DNA of 64,000 bases from Deuterostichococcus epilithicus. Lineage: Eukaryota; Chlorophyta; Trebouxiophyceae; Prasiolales; Stichococcaceae. A program made the position numbers and the translations under genes. This document shows positions 37,923 to 46,951 of the stretch, one piece after another (within the stretch, counting starts at the first letter, position 1; every line of letters begins with the position of its first letter). The stretch spans positions 248,001 to 312,000 of the forward strand of contig JAVTLE010000017.1 of assembly GCA_033439295.1 (NCBI GenBank), given 5' to 3'. The notes below the pieces were generated by a model. That model saw nothing but the letters and a program-made list of their open reading frames with translations. It had not been told where the DNA came from and did not search any database.

Positions 37923-38824
37923 ATTGGCTTCATGAGCAGCACCGTGCTTCCAGCTGCTGCATGACTGGTATAGGCAATGATGTCGTTTGTCGGCAATGCC
38001 CGCACCTGCGGCGTGGTGTTGACGAGCGCTCAACTGATATGTTGGGGCGGTGGAAGGCACCCATGCACTTCGGAAATTATGGTCAAGGCTGCTGATACCT
38101 ACAGGACATCGTCCGTCAGAAGGGCTGCCCATGCAGCGGTGCAGCCATGAGTAATCAGCTAAGCCAATGTGGATTCGACCTCGCTGCTTCAGCCAACCGT
38201 GTGGCTGCTGCGGATCGCTGGCGTTGTCGATCCAGAGCTGCAAGCTTGACAACTTGATGCTTTCGTCTGCTCATCAACGCGCGCGCCTTCCATTAGGCTT
38301 TGGACAACGAAGCGCCGGCTTCCGGATCTGACATCTACAGCCCACCAACAGAAAGCAGGTGCAGGTGCCCCTCTGGCACGCCTTCATGTTTGGGAGGGAT
38401 TCAATCATTTTCTGGGTGTTTGAGAACTTATTTGAGATGCTGCGCAGGCAATCACATCCACGGGACGTGGAGCCACAGACACTGCCCTTCGTCCAATTTT
38501 GTCGGACTCCGTTCGTACGACTTCGCCTTACTCGAATGCTGCTCAGCGAAGAGCATGCGCAGACCGTGCAGCACTCATTATAACTTCATAACGCACGCGC
38601 TTTGATGAGAACAGCGGCTCTGGCTGCCTGTGACTGCGGCCTGCAAGTAGTCAGTGCAGCTCACCATTATAGCAAGCGAAGCGAGCAACACCGATCAAAC
38701 AGGAAACGAGTTCGACGCAAAGGAAGAGACTGATCTTCATACACGCTACTGTTCTATGTACTGACGTGTTGCATCCCTATCATGCAGGAGGGATCCCACT
38801 CGCGGCGCGTGCCGTGCCAACGCC

Positions 38825-38950
38825 ATGGGCCTTTGTGGAGACCTACTCGCGTGCGCGTGCTGTGCCGCGCTCTGCGACTGCTTGTGTGGCTGTTTCGGTT
38901 GCGGCGGCCGAACTGCACCTGCTGGTGGCGGTGGCGTCGTCGTAGCATGA
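38825..38950 (+). CDS. Putative 41-residue cysteine-rich microprotein
   Basis: ATG at 38825 to TGA at 38948. Nine cysteines fall within residues 4-26, in a pattern of CxCC and CxC pairs (ACACCAALCDCLCGCFGCGG). This resembles the dense Cys stretches of small eukaryotic membrane-associated or metal-binding proteins, but I cannot name a family. A splice acceptor (ATGCAG) lies 40 bases upstream, so it could be the second exon of a longer transcript. Not supported by any neighbour. Confidence 0.3.
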   Translation: MGLCGDLLACACCAALCDCLCGCFGCGGRTAPAGGGGVVVA

Positions 38951-40560
38951 CATACCTCCGGCATCTATGAACCTCCGGCAGCAGCGGCACCGGCAGCAGT
39001 GGCAGGGTCCATGCCGCCTCTGTTGGCAGAATTTGCGCATTAGCTGGAGATCAAACTCAGTAATTCAGGAGGTCAGGCATTTACACCCTGCATTGGTAGG
39101 TTGACAGAGAGGGTAGAGCATGGACGCGCACAGGTTGATGCTACATGTTGACAGTGATGCACAATAGTACAATCCTGACGATAATGAATCCGCAAGAACA
39201 CCTGAACAACACTTGTGAACATTCTACGCAACCGCAAGTGGGTGCAGGTTTCTGCGCCGCACATTCGTTGGCGGTCTTCCAGGATGTGCGCTCCCCAGCC
39301 GCTGAATGCACGAGCATATCTGGCGTATTTCGGTCCAAAGACGTAGCCTACAGGGACCCCGGCGTCGTATAAGTGGATGCATCTCTGCAATTGGCTGCAA
39401 GTATCGCGTACTCGGCTGAACGCATCAGGGTGGGTCCCGACTTGGCATCACGTGTCGTGTCGGAGCGATCTACAGCCTGGCACTGCCAGATGATGCGTCG
39501 TGCATCGATCCAATCCCCGCGCAGGTGCTGGCAGAGTACCATATGCTGCCGCTAAAGACAGCAAGACGCGTACTGCGGCACTCCACAAAATTTACAGCAG
39601 CTGATCACCACAGTGCAGCCGCTGTTCGAGCGGGTTTTTTGGCGGTTCAGGTTTCTGTTCCACTTGGCAACCATTGGTACCGCATTCAATACCTCTTTAC
39701 CTTTCAGCTGCGTGATCAGCCCAGCATAGCGGCGACCAAAGGCTTCACATCCACTGGTCGAGCAATAAGCACAAAGGACCTCGGTTAGACTGCCAGGCAA
39801 GGTGTGACTGTTTTGACCATCGCGATGGTGTTACAGCAAATAAGATGCGATCTTGCTTGACCTCGTGTCGAGTAGCAACAGCAGCACATGTCGGCCATGC
39901 TGAATGTGACCAAGCCCATTTCCGAGACGCTGTACTCTGTGTGTTTATGATCCAGGCCGCCATGGCCATCAGGGGTGCTGCAGCTTTGACACTCCAGCGC
40001 TGCCCCCCATAATGTGGGTGGAAACTTCGGACAGAGTAACCGCCCTGTTCACCAAGTCAAAGGCACGTATGCAGCCTGCAGCCGCAGCTGAACCTGCATC
40101 GCATGCGGGCAGGCATCAAGGGCCTGCTCAGGACAACCGCGGTCTGGCATCAGGGGTCAGCAAACGGCGGCAGGGCTCACTTACAGCATTTCAGATGGTC
40201 ACGTTGCTGTATTCGAGTCTGTGCAGCATTCAAGGGCAGCAGTAGTGGCCTTGATGACATCGAACCACATCGGCGCAGGCGGCCGCCCGTGACTTGTGGG
40301 GCCTGGCTTGCGGAGCCGCGGCGTCGGCATGCCAACTGGCAGCCCACGCGCTGTCTGTCCCGCTGCAGCTGTATGGCAACGCCGCGTTCCTGGGCACTTG
40401 CGGCCGCAGGGCTGCTGCTGCAGGCAGGCTCTCGCAGCGTCCATGTTGCGGCGCTTCCATTGTTGAAACCCTACTCCAAATAAGCACTTTTCGACCTGTG
40501 CAGCACTGTCAAAGGCCTGCAGGAGTAGCAAGGCATGGCCACCCAGCAGTGGCTGACTCG

Positions 40561-40568
40561 CCCGCGAT
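40561..40568. repeat. Left 8-bp target-site duplication of the MITE
   Basis: CCCGCGAT, identical to 40961-40968 on the other side of the element. Confidence 0.93.
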
Positions 40569-40960
40569 CAGGGTTGCACCGCACGTCACTTTACACTGAC
40601 GTGCGGCCGTGCGCACGCGTGCGCACCGCTTGCGCACGTCACACGGCAGGGAACGGCACTTTCGCACGGCTGCTTGTGTTAATCCCACAGGGGAATGAAG
40701 AAACAGGCTGCGCTGGGCCATAACAGGCTGAACAATGCATACAACCTCACTGCACATATATCTTATGCGTTGAGATGATGTATGCAACATGTCAGACGGT
40801 CTTGATGTGCAGTTGCGTCTCATTTGCAGCCGCAGTAGCATGCCGGCAACTGTTGTCTAGCTGGATTACATCACTGTCTGACAGCGTCGGACAACGTGCG
40901 CACGGCAGTGCTCACAGCCGTGCGGCCGTGCGCACGCGTGCGCCGTGCGGTGCAACCCTG
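40569..40960. mobile_element. Non-autonomous hAT-type MITE, 392 bp
   Basis: Ends are a perfect 17-bp terminal inverted repeat: CAGGGTTGCACCGCACG at 40569-40585 and its exact complement at 40944-40960. They are flanked by a perfect 8-bp target-site duplication, CCCGCGAT, at 40561-40568 and 40961-40968. An 8-bp duplication and a CAGGG start are hallmarks of the hAT superfamily. A 24-bp subterminal direct repeat occurs at 40601-40624 and 40920-40943; the left copy extends into an 18-bp perfect palindrome (40609-40626), a plausible transposase site. No transposase is encoded. The intact duplication and ends suggest a fairly recent insertion. Confidence 0.93.
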
Positions 40961-40968
40961 CCCGCGAT
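40961..40968. repeat. Right 8-bp target-site duplication of the MITE
   Basis: CCCGCGAT, identical to 40561-40568. Confidence 0.93.
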
Positions 40969-41142
40969 CTCTTGCCACAGGCGCGCGCTGTCGTCACCGG
41001 CGGCGCCTCCGAGCCGGCGCTCGTGCTGCAGGTGTGATTCCTGTCCGAAATGGGTGAATCAGCATGCATTCTCCTTGGGGAAAAACTATGACGGCCTGGC
41101 TGATGGGCTGAGAGTTGACTGAATCTTTGAGGTCGCTTCCTT

Positions 41143-41400
41143 ATGAGCGAGCTGTTTGATTGCCGTGAGCTGTGCTGGTACCGGCCGTCATCAACACCGC
41201 AGGCGGTGGAGGAGCTGGTGATCAGTGCGGTGCACGCCGCCCGGGGACTCACGACGGCGGTCGCTGCGGCCTCCTGCACAGCAGTAGGGGCGGCGCTGCT
41301 GGCTGCCACCCTTGTGCTGTTCGTGCTGCCGCACCATGTGCTGGGCTGCGCCATCGAGCGCCTGCGCATGTTCAGCCAGCGGCTGCGGCGCACCCGCTGA
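41143..41400 (+). CDS. Hypothetical small membrane protein or terminal exon
   Basis: 85 codons from ATG 41143 to TGA. It has a charged/polar N-terminus (MSELFDCRELCWYRPSS), a roughly 22-residue hydrophobic segment (residues about 45-67, AALLAATLVLFVLP) and a basic C-terminus ending RLRRTR. Third positions are strongly G/C as in neighbouring exons, which is why I keep it. No family recognised. It begins about 180 bp past the MITE. Confidence 0.4.
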   Translation: MSELFDCRELCWYRPSSTPQAVEELVISAVHAARGLTTAVAAASCTAVGAALLAATLVLFVLPHHVLGCAIERLRMFSQRLRRTR

Positions 41401-41634
41401 GCATGATACAATGTGCACGAGCCCCGCCTGAGCATGCCGCTCGTCAGCAGGCGTCAACCAGCGAGCGTTGACCCTCGAGGTGGGCGGGCCGAAAATCGAG
41501 GCCGGTACAGTATGAGGATGAGAAGCAACCAGGGAGAGCGGTGGTGTTCAAAAACACCAGTTGTGGAGTGGCAATAACGGCTTGCTGCCGCACAAAGCAG
41601 CAGTCCAGCGTCAGCCTTGGCTAGCAGCAAAGGC

Positions 41635-42358
41635 CTAGAACTCCTGGCTGACAGAGCCGGAGGCCTTCTTGTCGCCCTTGCCCTTGCTCTTGGGCAGCAG
41701 CACGCTGTGGATGTTGGGCAGCACGCCGCCAGCGGCGATGGTCACGCTGCCGAGCAGCTTGGACAGCTCCTCGTCGTTGCGCACCGCCAGCTGGATGTGG
41801 CGCGGCACGATGCGCGTCTTCTTGTTGTCGCGCGCGGCGTTGCCGGCCAGCTCCAGCACCTCAGCTGCACGATGGAATACGAACGAGTGTCAGCATGCTG
41901 TCACATGCCGCTGGGCGGGCATGCAAGACAGCTTGAAGGTATTCAGGTAGCGTGAAAACCTCATCAACTGCCTTTAGAACGATGCAAAACCAAACACAAG
42001 AGCTGCTTGCGGGCTCACCGGCGAGGTACTCCAGCACAGCGGCCAGGTACACTGGGGCGCCGGCACCCACGCGGGTGGCGTACTTGCCCTTCTTCAGATA
42101 CCTGCAGGCATGGACGGAAGTTAGCAGGCCCCTTCCTCGCAAGCAGAGCTGTCGTGTGCACTGACGATCACCAGCCCAGTGGCGCAACAGAAGCTCCTCA
42201 GTACGCAATCGCGGCCGCGAGACCGCCGCCAACACATCGAGACACCGGGCGAGACATGAGACTCACCGGGCGACACGGCCGACGGGGAACTGCAGGCCAG
42301 CCTTGGAGCTCTGGCTGACCGACTTCTTGGCGGTCTTTCCCTTGCCGCGGCCCGACAT
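41635..42358 (-). CDS. H2A.X: Histone H2A.X
   Basis: Core nucleosomal histone. Exons: 42267-42358, 42019-42101, 41635-41864; 134 residues, all phases close. The N-terminus [20 protein letters not shown], the fold motifs [43 protein letters not shown] and the docking region [17 protein letters not shown] identify H2A. The C-terminus ends SQEF, which fits the SQ(E/D)-hydrophobic motif phosphorylated at DNA breaks (gamma-H2A.X). Two introns suggest a polyadenylated, replication-independent gene rather than a clustered S-phase copy. No other histone gene lies beside it. Confidence 0.97.
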
Positions 42359-43649
42359 GGTGGCTGGTTTTCTGCAGCCAAGAACGGATTCAGGATGAGC
42401 TCAAAGCGTGGAAGGACTGATCAGTGCGTGCACCAAATCCTCCTCCGTGAAGGCTGCAATGCTGCGCCTGCCGCCAGCATTGCCGAAGAGAGTTCGTCTG
42501 CTGGCATCACTGCAGCTGTTCCAGACGCAAAGGCCACAATGACACCAGCGAGCAGAGCGGCAGCCAGACCAACATGTCTCAGCTGCCGCCAGACAACACC
42601 AGCCGCACCAGCAGGGCGCTGCCTGCGAGCCGCCAGTTAGAATCGAGTTGTGTAGAATTGGAGGCTTAGGCCACGCGGAGCTACGCACCTGGCTGGCCAG
42701 CAGAGGGCGGTGGGAGGTGAGGAGAGCAGTGGGCAGCCAGAGAGCGAGCAGAGAGAGAATGCACAGGGCGGCGTGCAGACAGGCTTTTGAATCAAGAGCA
42801 CGTTGGGAACCTACATCTGGGCAGGAATCACAGATGACTTCTAGCGTGACTGCGGAGGGTTTGAGTCTTCAAACATCTGGTGACTTGAGAGACAGATCTG
42901 CTACAGATTCGCTCCGGCTTCCGGGATTGGCCGGTTCACTTGGACCCAGCGTTTGCAGGTCTGGAGAATTGACTGCGATCGTGATAGCACCGTAGGTTCC
43001 GTGTACAGCGGGCAAAGCTCAACCGCAGCGCCGCCTGCGGTCCGGGTAACGATGGTGGGGATGCCGCCGCGATCGCTGGTACGTTGCTGACTGTGTTTCT
43101 CTGGTTCGCAAGTTGTGCACCAGACCTAATGAGAAAGTGCAGGGTGCCTGACGTCTCAAAACCCAAATCTGCTCCGCTGCAGCAGACAAGCTGATGCGCA
43201 GGTCTGAACACGGCCGGAGCCGGTCCGACAGCTGTCCTTGTAGTCATGGAAGTCTGATCGCCCCTGCGTGCATGGGAACCAGCATTCAGAGGAGCCTTGT
43301 TTGGCGAACCGACCAGCAGCATTTGCAGGCGCAGACCTTGTGCACGTTCCAGTGATAGCAGGCCGGCGGCACTGCGGCCTGCCGCCACATTATGCTGTTG
43401 CCACTCTGGGCTGCAACGGACGTGCAACGGACGTGCAGGCTCTGCCTGGCATGATACAAAGCTCTGATACCTCTGCTGGCAACTGCCAGAGTGCAGGCTC
43501 CTCTGACATGGCATGCTGTAACCTGCCGCCAAGGTGCTGCAGGCCTGCAGCCTTGGGCTCCAGCGAGACGAGCACGCTCTGCGCAGCACTGCAGACACGC
43601 GTGATGGTATCCAACGGAATCTTATCACCACTCCTGCTGGTTCCCGCAG
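42359..43649. other. Divergent region between H2A.X and the TSPO gene
   Basis: About 1.3 kb that should contain the H2A.X promoter and the promoter plus first exon of the TSPO gene, since the first recognised TSPO exon starts with an acceptor at 43650. I could not fix that first exon: no ATG in the right frame follows the upstream TGA. Other frames here show no family similarity. Confidence 0.5.
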
Positions 43650-45721
43650 GTGGCATATGTGGGCGGCCCGCTCGGCGTTGCACAGGTGCTGTCTTTGGCG
43701 GCATTGCCGCACATTACTGGCTGGTACCAGGTGTGCTCTCTCTGCTGCTTCTGCTGCTCTGCTGCCTTCAAAACCAGTGGACCTGTTCACCGGTCCCGCG
43801 TGCAAGTCTGCCAGCTGCACTGATTTCCGGTTGGATACATGTCCACATGGTGCGCAAGCTCAAGACGTGCATCGAATGGTCATGTCTTCAAAATGTTCGC
43901 GGACTGAGTGTCTGGTGCGTCTGTTGATATCTTAGCGGCTGCGGAAGCCGCGCTGGACGCCGCCAACCTGGCTGTTCGGCCCGGCATGGGGCGTCATGTA
44001 CACGGCTCAGAGCTATGCAGGCTGGCTGGTGCTGCACCAGGTACAACCTCATTCTGTGTGCCTGCGCACTTCGGCATCAACATCAGCGTCAAGCGCTTTG
44101 GCGCGGCCCTCGTGCCGCCGCCTTGCCCCTGCCAGCAGCCAGGATGGCCTGTGCATGCTGCTCCGCTGGTGCGGCGTGGGCTCTGTGGCCATCTCCCTGC
44201 CGCTAGCTGCGCGCCGCAGCGCCCCTGGGCTGAAACGCCTCAATGTGCACGCCTCAGGCTCCGATGTAACTGGAAGATGCAGCCACCCACAGGGATATCT
44301 GGCCATCACCACAAGGACCCAGGTTAAGCATTGACCCAGGATTGACCCAGGGTGCTGTGCTGCAACAGGCCCAGGCGCGAGGACGGCCAGCGTGGCTGTG
44401 GGGAACGCAGCTGGCGCTGAACTTTGCATGGTGCGTGCATTCCGCCGGAGAGCCTCCCGGTCGCATTTCACAGCCTCTGTCCCGTCAGAGCACCCCGTCA
44501 GCTCTGGCCTCGAGACGCGCGAGACGGCAGGGCAGGCGTTGGCCGGCACCCTCCGCTGTCTCATCGCAGCTGCCCTGAACTCGCTGCACAGCGGCAGCGT
44601 CTGCTGGTCGCCGTCGTGGGTGCTGCAGGCCCGTGAGGGTGGGAGGCGAACCTTGTGCGATCCGTCCCTTCAGCCGCTGCGACCTGCAACCAAACCTCTG
44701 CTGCATGCAGGCAGCCACTGTTCTTCAACGGCCACAAGCTGCAGACGGCCCTGGTTGACATCGTGGGTGAACGCCTTGCCCTCTTCAGGCTCCAGGCACT
44801 GCTCCCTTGCCTTGCAACGCTGTCGCGCCTGCCATGGCGCACAGCCGAGTCGTCATGGCAGTGCCTCCCCCTGCCTGTCTGTTCGTGGCCACCGGCGTCT
44901 CACATGCAGCGGCGCAAAGCACCCTCGAGAGGTCTCGCACAGACCACTGCTTTCTATATGACCTGGGACAGGATGCCACAACATGCTTGTGTTGCTGGCG
45001 CAGCGCTGGACGTGGCCATCGCGCTGACGGCATGGGAATTCAGCAAGGTCAACCGGAAGGCGGCGGTGCTGATGCTGCCCTACCTCGCCTGGTGAGCGCC
45101 GACTAGTCCCCAAATCTATGCTAGTCGCAGGCTTTTTTTGGGTGGAGGACCCGTCTGGTTCAGCTTTTGAGAGCGCGAGGAAAACTTGGGCGTCACAGAG
45201 CCGCCTCCGGAATTTTCGATTTGTGTGGGCGCAGGACCACCTACGCGACCGCACTCAATTACAACATCTACAAGAACAACCCCCCGAAAGTGAGTTAGTT
45301 GCGAATGAAATCTATGTCAAAACACTCTTGTCAAATTGCACACTCCTGCATTTGCTGAACGGCACAAACCCGCCGCACACAGGTTTTCGGAACTCAAATC
45401 GGCACAGCGTGCTGCCAGTCCATCTGTAGCTTGAAGTGCCGACCTTCTCTCCAGCAGTTGGATCAGCCAGCAGTAGTACAGCCTACAAGTCTTGTACGCT
45501 TTCGCCTGCAGTATCTTCTGGAACATTGATGGATGGATGTCCAGCGCCAGATCCCAAAGCATGTCATGCTAACGAGATTCACCTCAAAACCCTGTTTGGG
45601 TACACAGGGCGCAAACACGCCGGAGGAGCGGCACGAGCTGGAGGTGGAGGCGGCCAAGAAGGTGGATGCCGGCAAGGTGGAGCCGGGGGTGTCGTACGCC
45701 GCCAAGGCCAAGGGCACCTGA
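43650..45721 (+). CDS. TSPO: TSPO/MBR-family tryptophan-rich sensory protein (first exon not located)
   Basis: Five-helix membrane protein that binds tetrapyrroles and sterols and is linked to stress responses in algae and plants. Exons: 43650-43730, 43936-44040, 44369-44430, 44711-44766, 45004-45091, 45235-45289, 45608-45721; phases close, 186 residues plus an unseen start exon. Family motifs in order: GGPLGVAQ, ITGWYQRLRKPRWTPPTWLF, GPAWGVMYTAQSYAGWLV, WLWGTQLALNFAW, PLFFNGHKLQTALVDI, ALDVAIALTAWEF, KAAVLMLPYLAW and TYATALNYNIYKNNPP. After the usual family end (PPK) an excellent donor, AAA|GTGAGT, leads to an exon coding a 37-residue charged tail (NTPEERHELEVEAAKKVDAG). If that intron is retained, translation stops two codons later (VS-stop), giving a normal-length TSPO. 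Confidence 0.9.
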
Positions 45722-46252
45722 CCGGGGCAAAGCGCCTGATTGGAAAGGGCACCTGATCGGGGCAGATTCGGAAACGGCCAAGGGCAATCAAATTGCAGTT
45801 CGGCAACGGCCAAGGGCAGCTGTATCTGCTTTGTTGACAAGGAGATATATAGGTTTCACCTGAGACGTCCAAGCCAAATAAGGGCGCTTTGGAAAGAATT
45901 TCCGCCGTCCGAACAGTGCGCTCTCTGCCGCCGAGTGGGCTCGCGGGTTGCTGGCAATACGCCAATGAGATTAGCATCGTATGGTCCAACGTGTGTTCAT
46001 GGGAGCATGTCCCCAGATAGAGCGGCACCCTGCCTTAAAGCGGCGCAAGTCTATTTTGTCTCACACATAATTATACAGCGGCCACCCGCCTACCCTTCTG
46101 CATATTTTCTTGGGTACAGCTCAGATAAAAGGAGAACTGTGCCACTACCTTTGCAAATCGCCGGCCGGCTGACAAATCCTACGTTACCAGTCCTCGCCAT
46201 ACACAGTTTCCACCAACACCTAATTCGCCGCTGACTATGTCAGCTGTTGCTG
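45722..46252. other. Intergenic region with a degenerate GC-rich repeat
   Basis: Downstream of TSPO. Near 45700-45825 the segment CAAGGGCACCTGA..GGGGCA recurs in imperfect form two to three times. Nothing else supported. Confidence 0.45.
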
Positions 46253-46774
46253 TCAGCAGTCAGCTGTCATAGTCCGCTTCGATGAAGTCATCCTCCCCTC
46301 CGGAAGTCTGATTGTCGTTTCCGCGTCCACATCGCCTTGAGCGGACTCGTATTCATCATGCAACAGCGGGTTGCCGGCCGCCAGCACCGTGCGCTCCAGC
46401 TGCCGCCCTAGCAGCGGGCCTGCTGCATCAACGTCGAGCCCTACATCCACGCTGCCCCAGAGGTGCAACTCGGGAAAGTCAGGCACCAGCCGTACCACCG
46501 ACGCCGGTGGCGCCGACCGGCAGCGTTCAGCGTTGAGCAAATGCACCCCGACAGTGGACCCGGCTGGGGACGGAAGCCCCCACGCGAACGCCTCCAACGC
46601 TGGGATTCGCCCCAGGGCCTCCCACACGTCCTCCCTGCGCTCATGCCTCAGCAATACATGTGCAAGGGACACCGCATTGATAGCGTATACAAGGGCCCCT
46701 AACGCCGGGAAGGTGCACGTCCAACAGCTGCCTAATTCCAGTGTCACTTGTTGTGAGCTCACAGCAACTATCAA
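46253..46774 (-). CDS. Hypothetical protein, 173 residues
   Basis: Single open frame from ATG 46774 to the stop at 46253, on the same strand as the F-box/LRR gene just upstream. It has LRR-like hydrophobic spacing (WEALGRIPALEAFAWGLP, LVPDFPELHLWGS) and a charged C-terminus. It could be a separate gene, an alternative 3' exon of the F-box/LRR gene, or the remnant of a paralogue. The preceding gene has its own stop at 46952, so I list it separately. Confidence 0.4.
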   Translation of the reverse strand: MIVAVSSQQVTLELGSCWTCTFPALGALVYAINAVSLAHVLLRHERREDVWEALGRIPALEAFAWGLPSPAGSTVGVHLLNAERCRSAPPASVVRLVPDFPELHLWGSVDVGLDVDAAGPLLGRQLERTVLAAGNPLLHDEYESAQGDVDAETTIRLPEGRMTSSKRTMTADC

Positions 46775-46951
46775 CTAGCAACCCCTGCCCATGCATGCGA
46801 GTGCCTTGCACGCATGATCTGCAGCTTGCGCGAGCCATGGTGATCGGCCGTCATGCTGGCTCTAAGCGCTCAAATGCCCATGACCCAGGCGCAAGGTTGA
46901 AAACACAGCAAGAGACCTCTCCAACACGTCTAGCTGCCCGTTGCGACAGGC

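Larger units (their letters stand above)
37923..41142. other. Gene-poor stretch
   Basis: About 3.2 kb with no exon I can place in a family. It contains a tiny Cys-rich ORF (38825-38950) and a hAT-type MITE (40569-40960), listed separately. A 74-codon frame after a good acceptor at 38355 could be a stray exon but has no partner. Confidence 0.5.

Noticed and set aside
38355-38583. 74-codon frame (VPLWHAFMFGRDS) after a CAG acceptor
   Set aside because: Reasonable codon use, but no family and no partner exons found.
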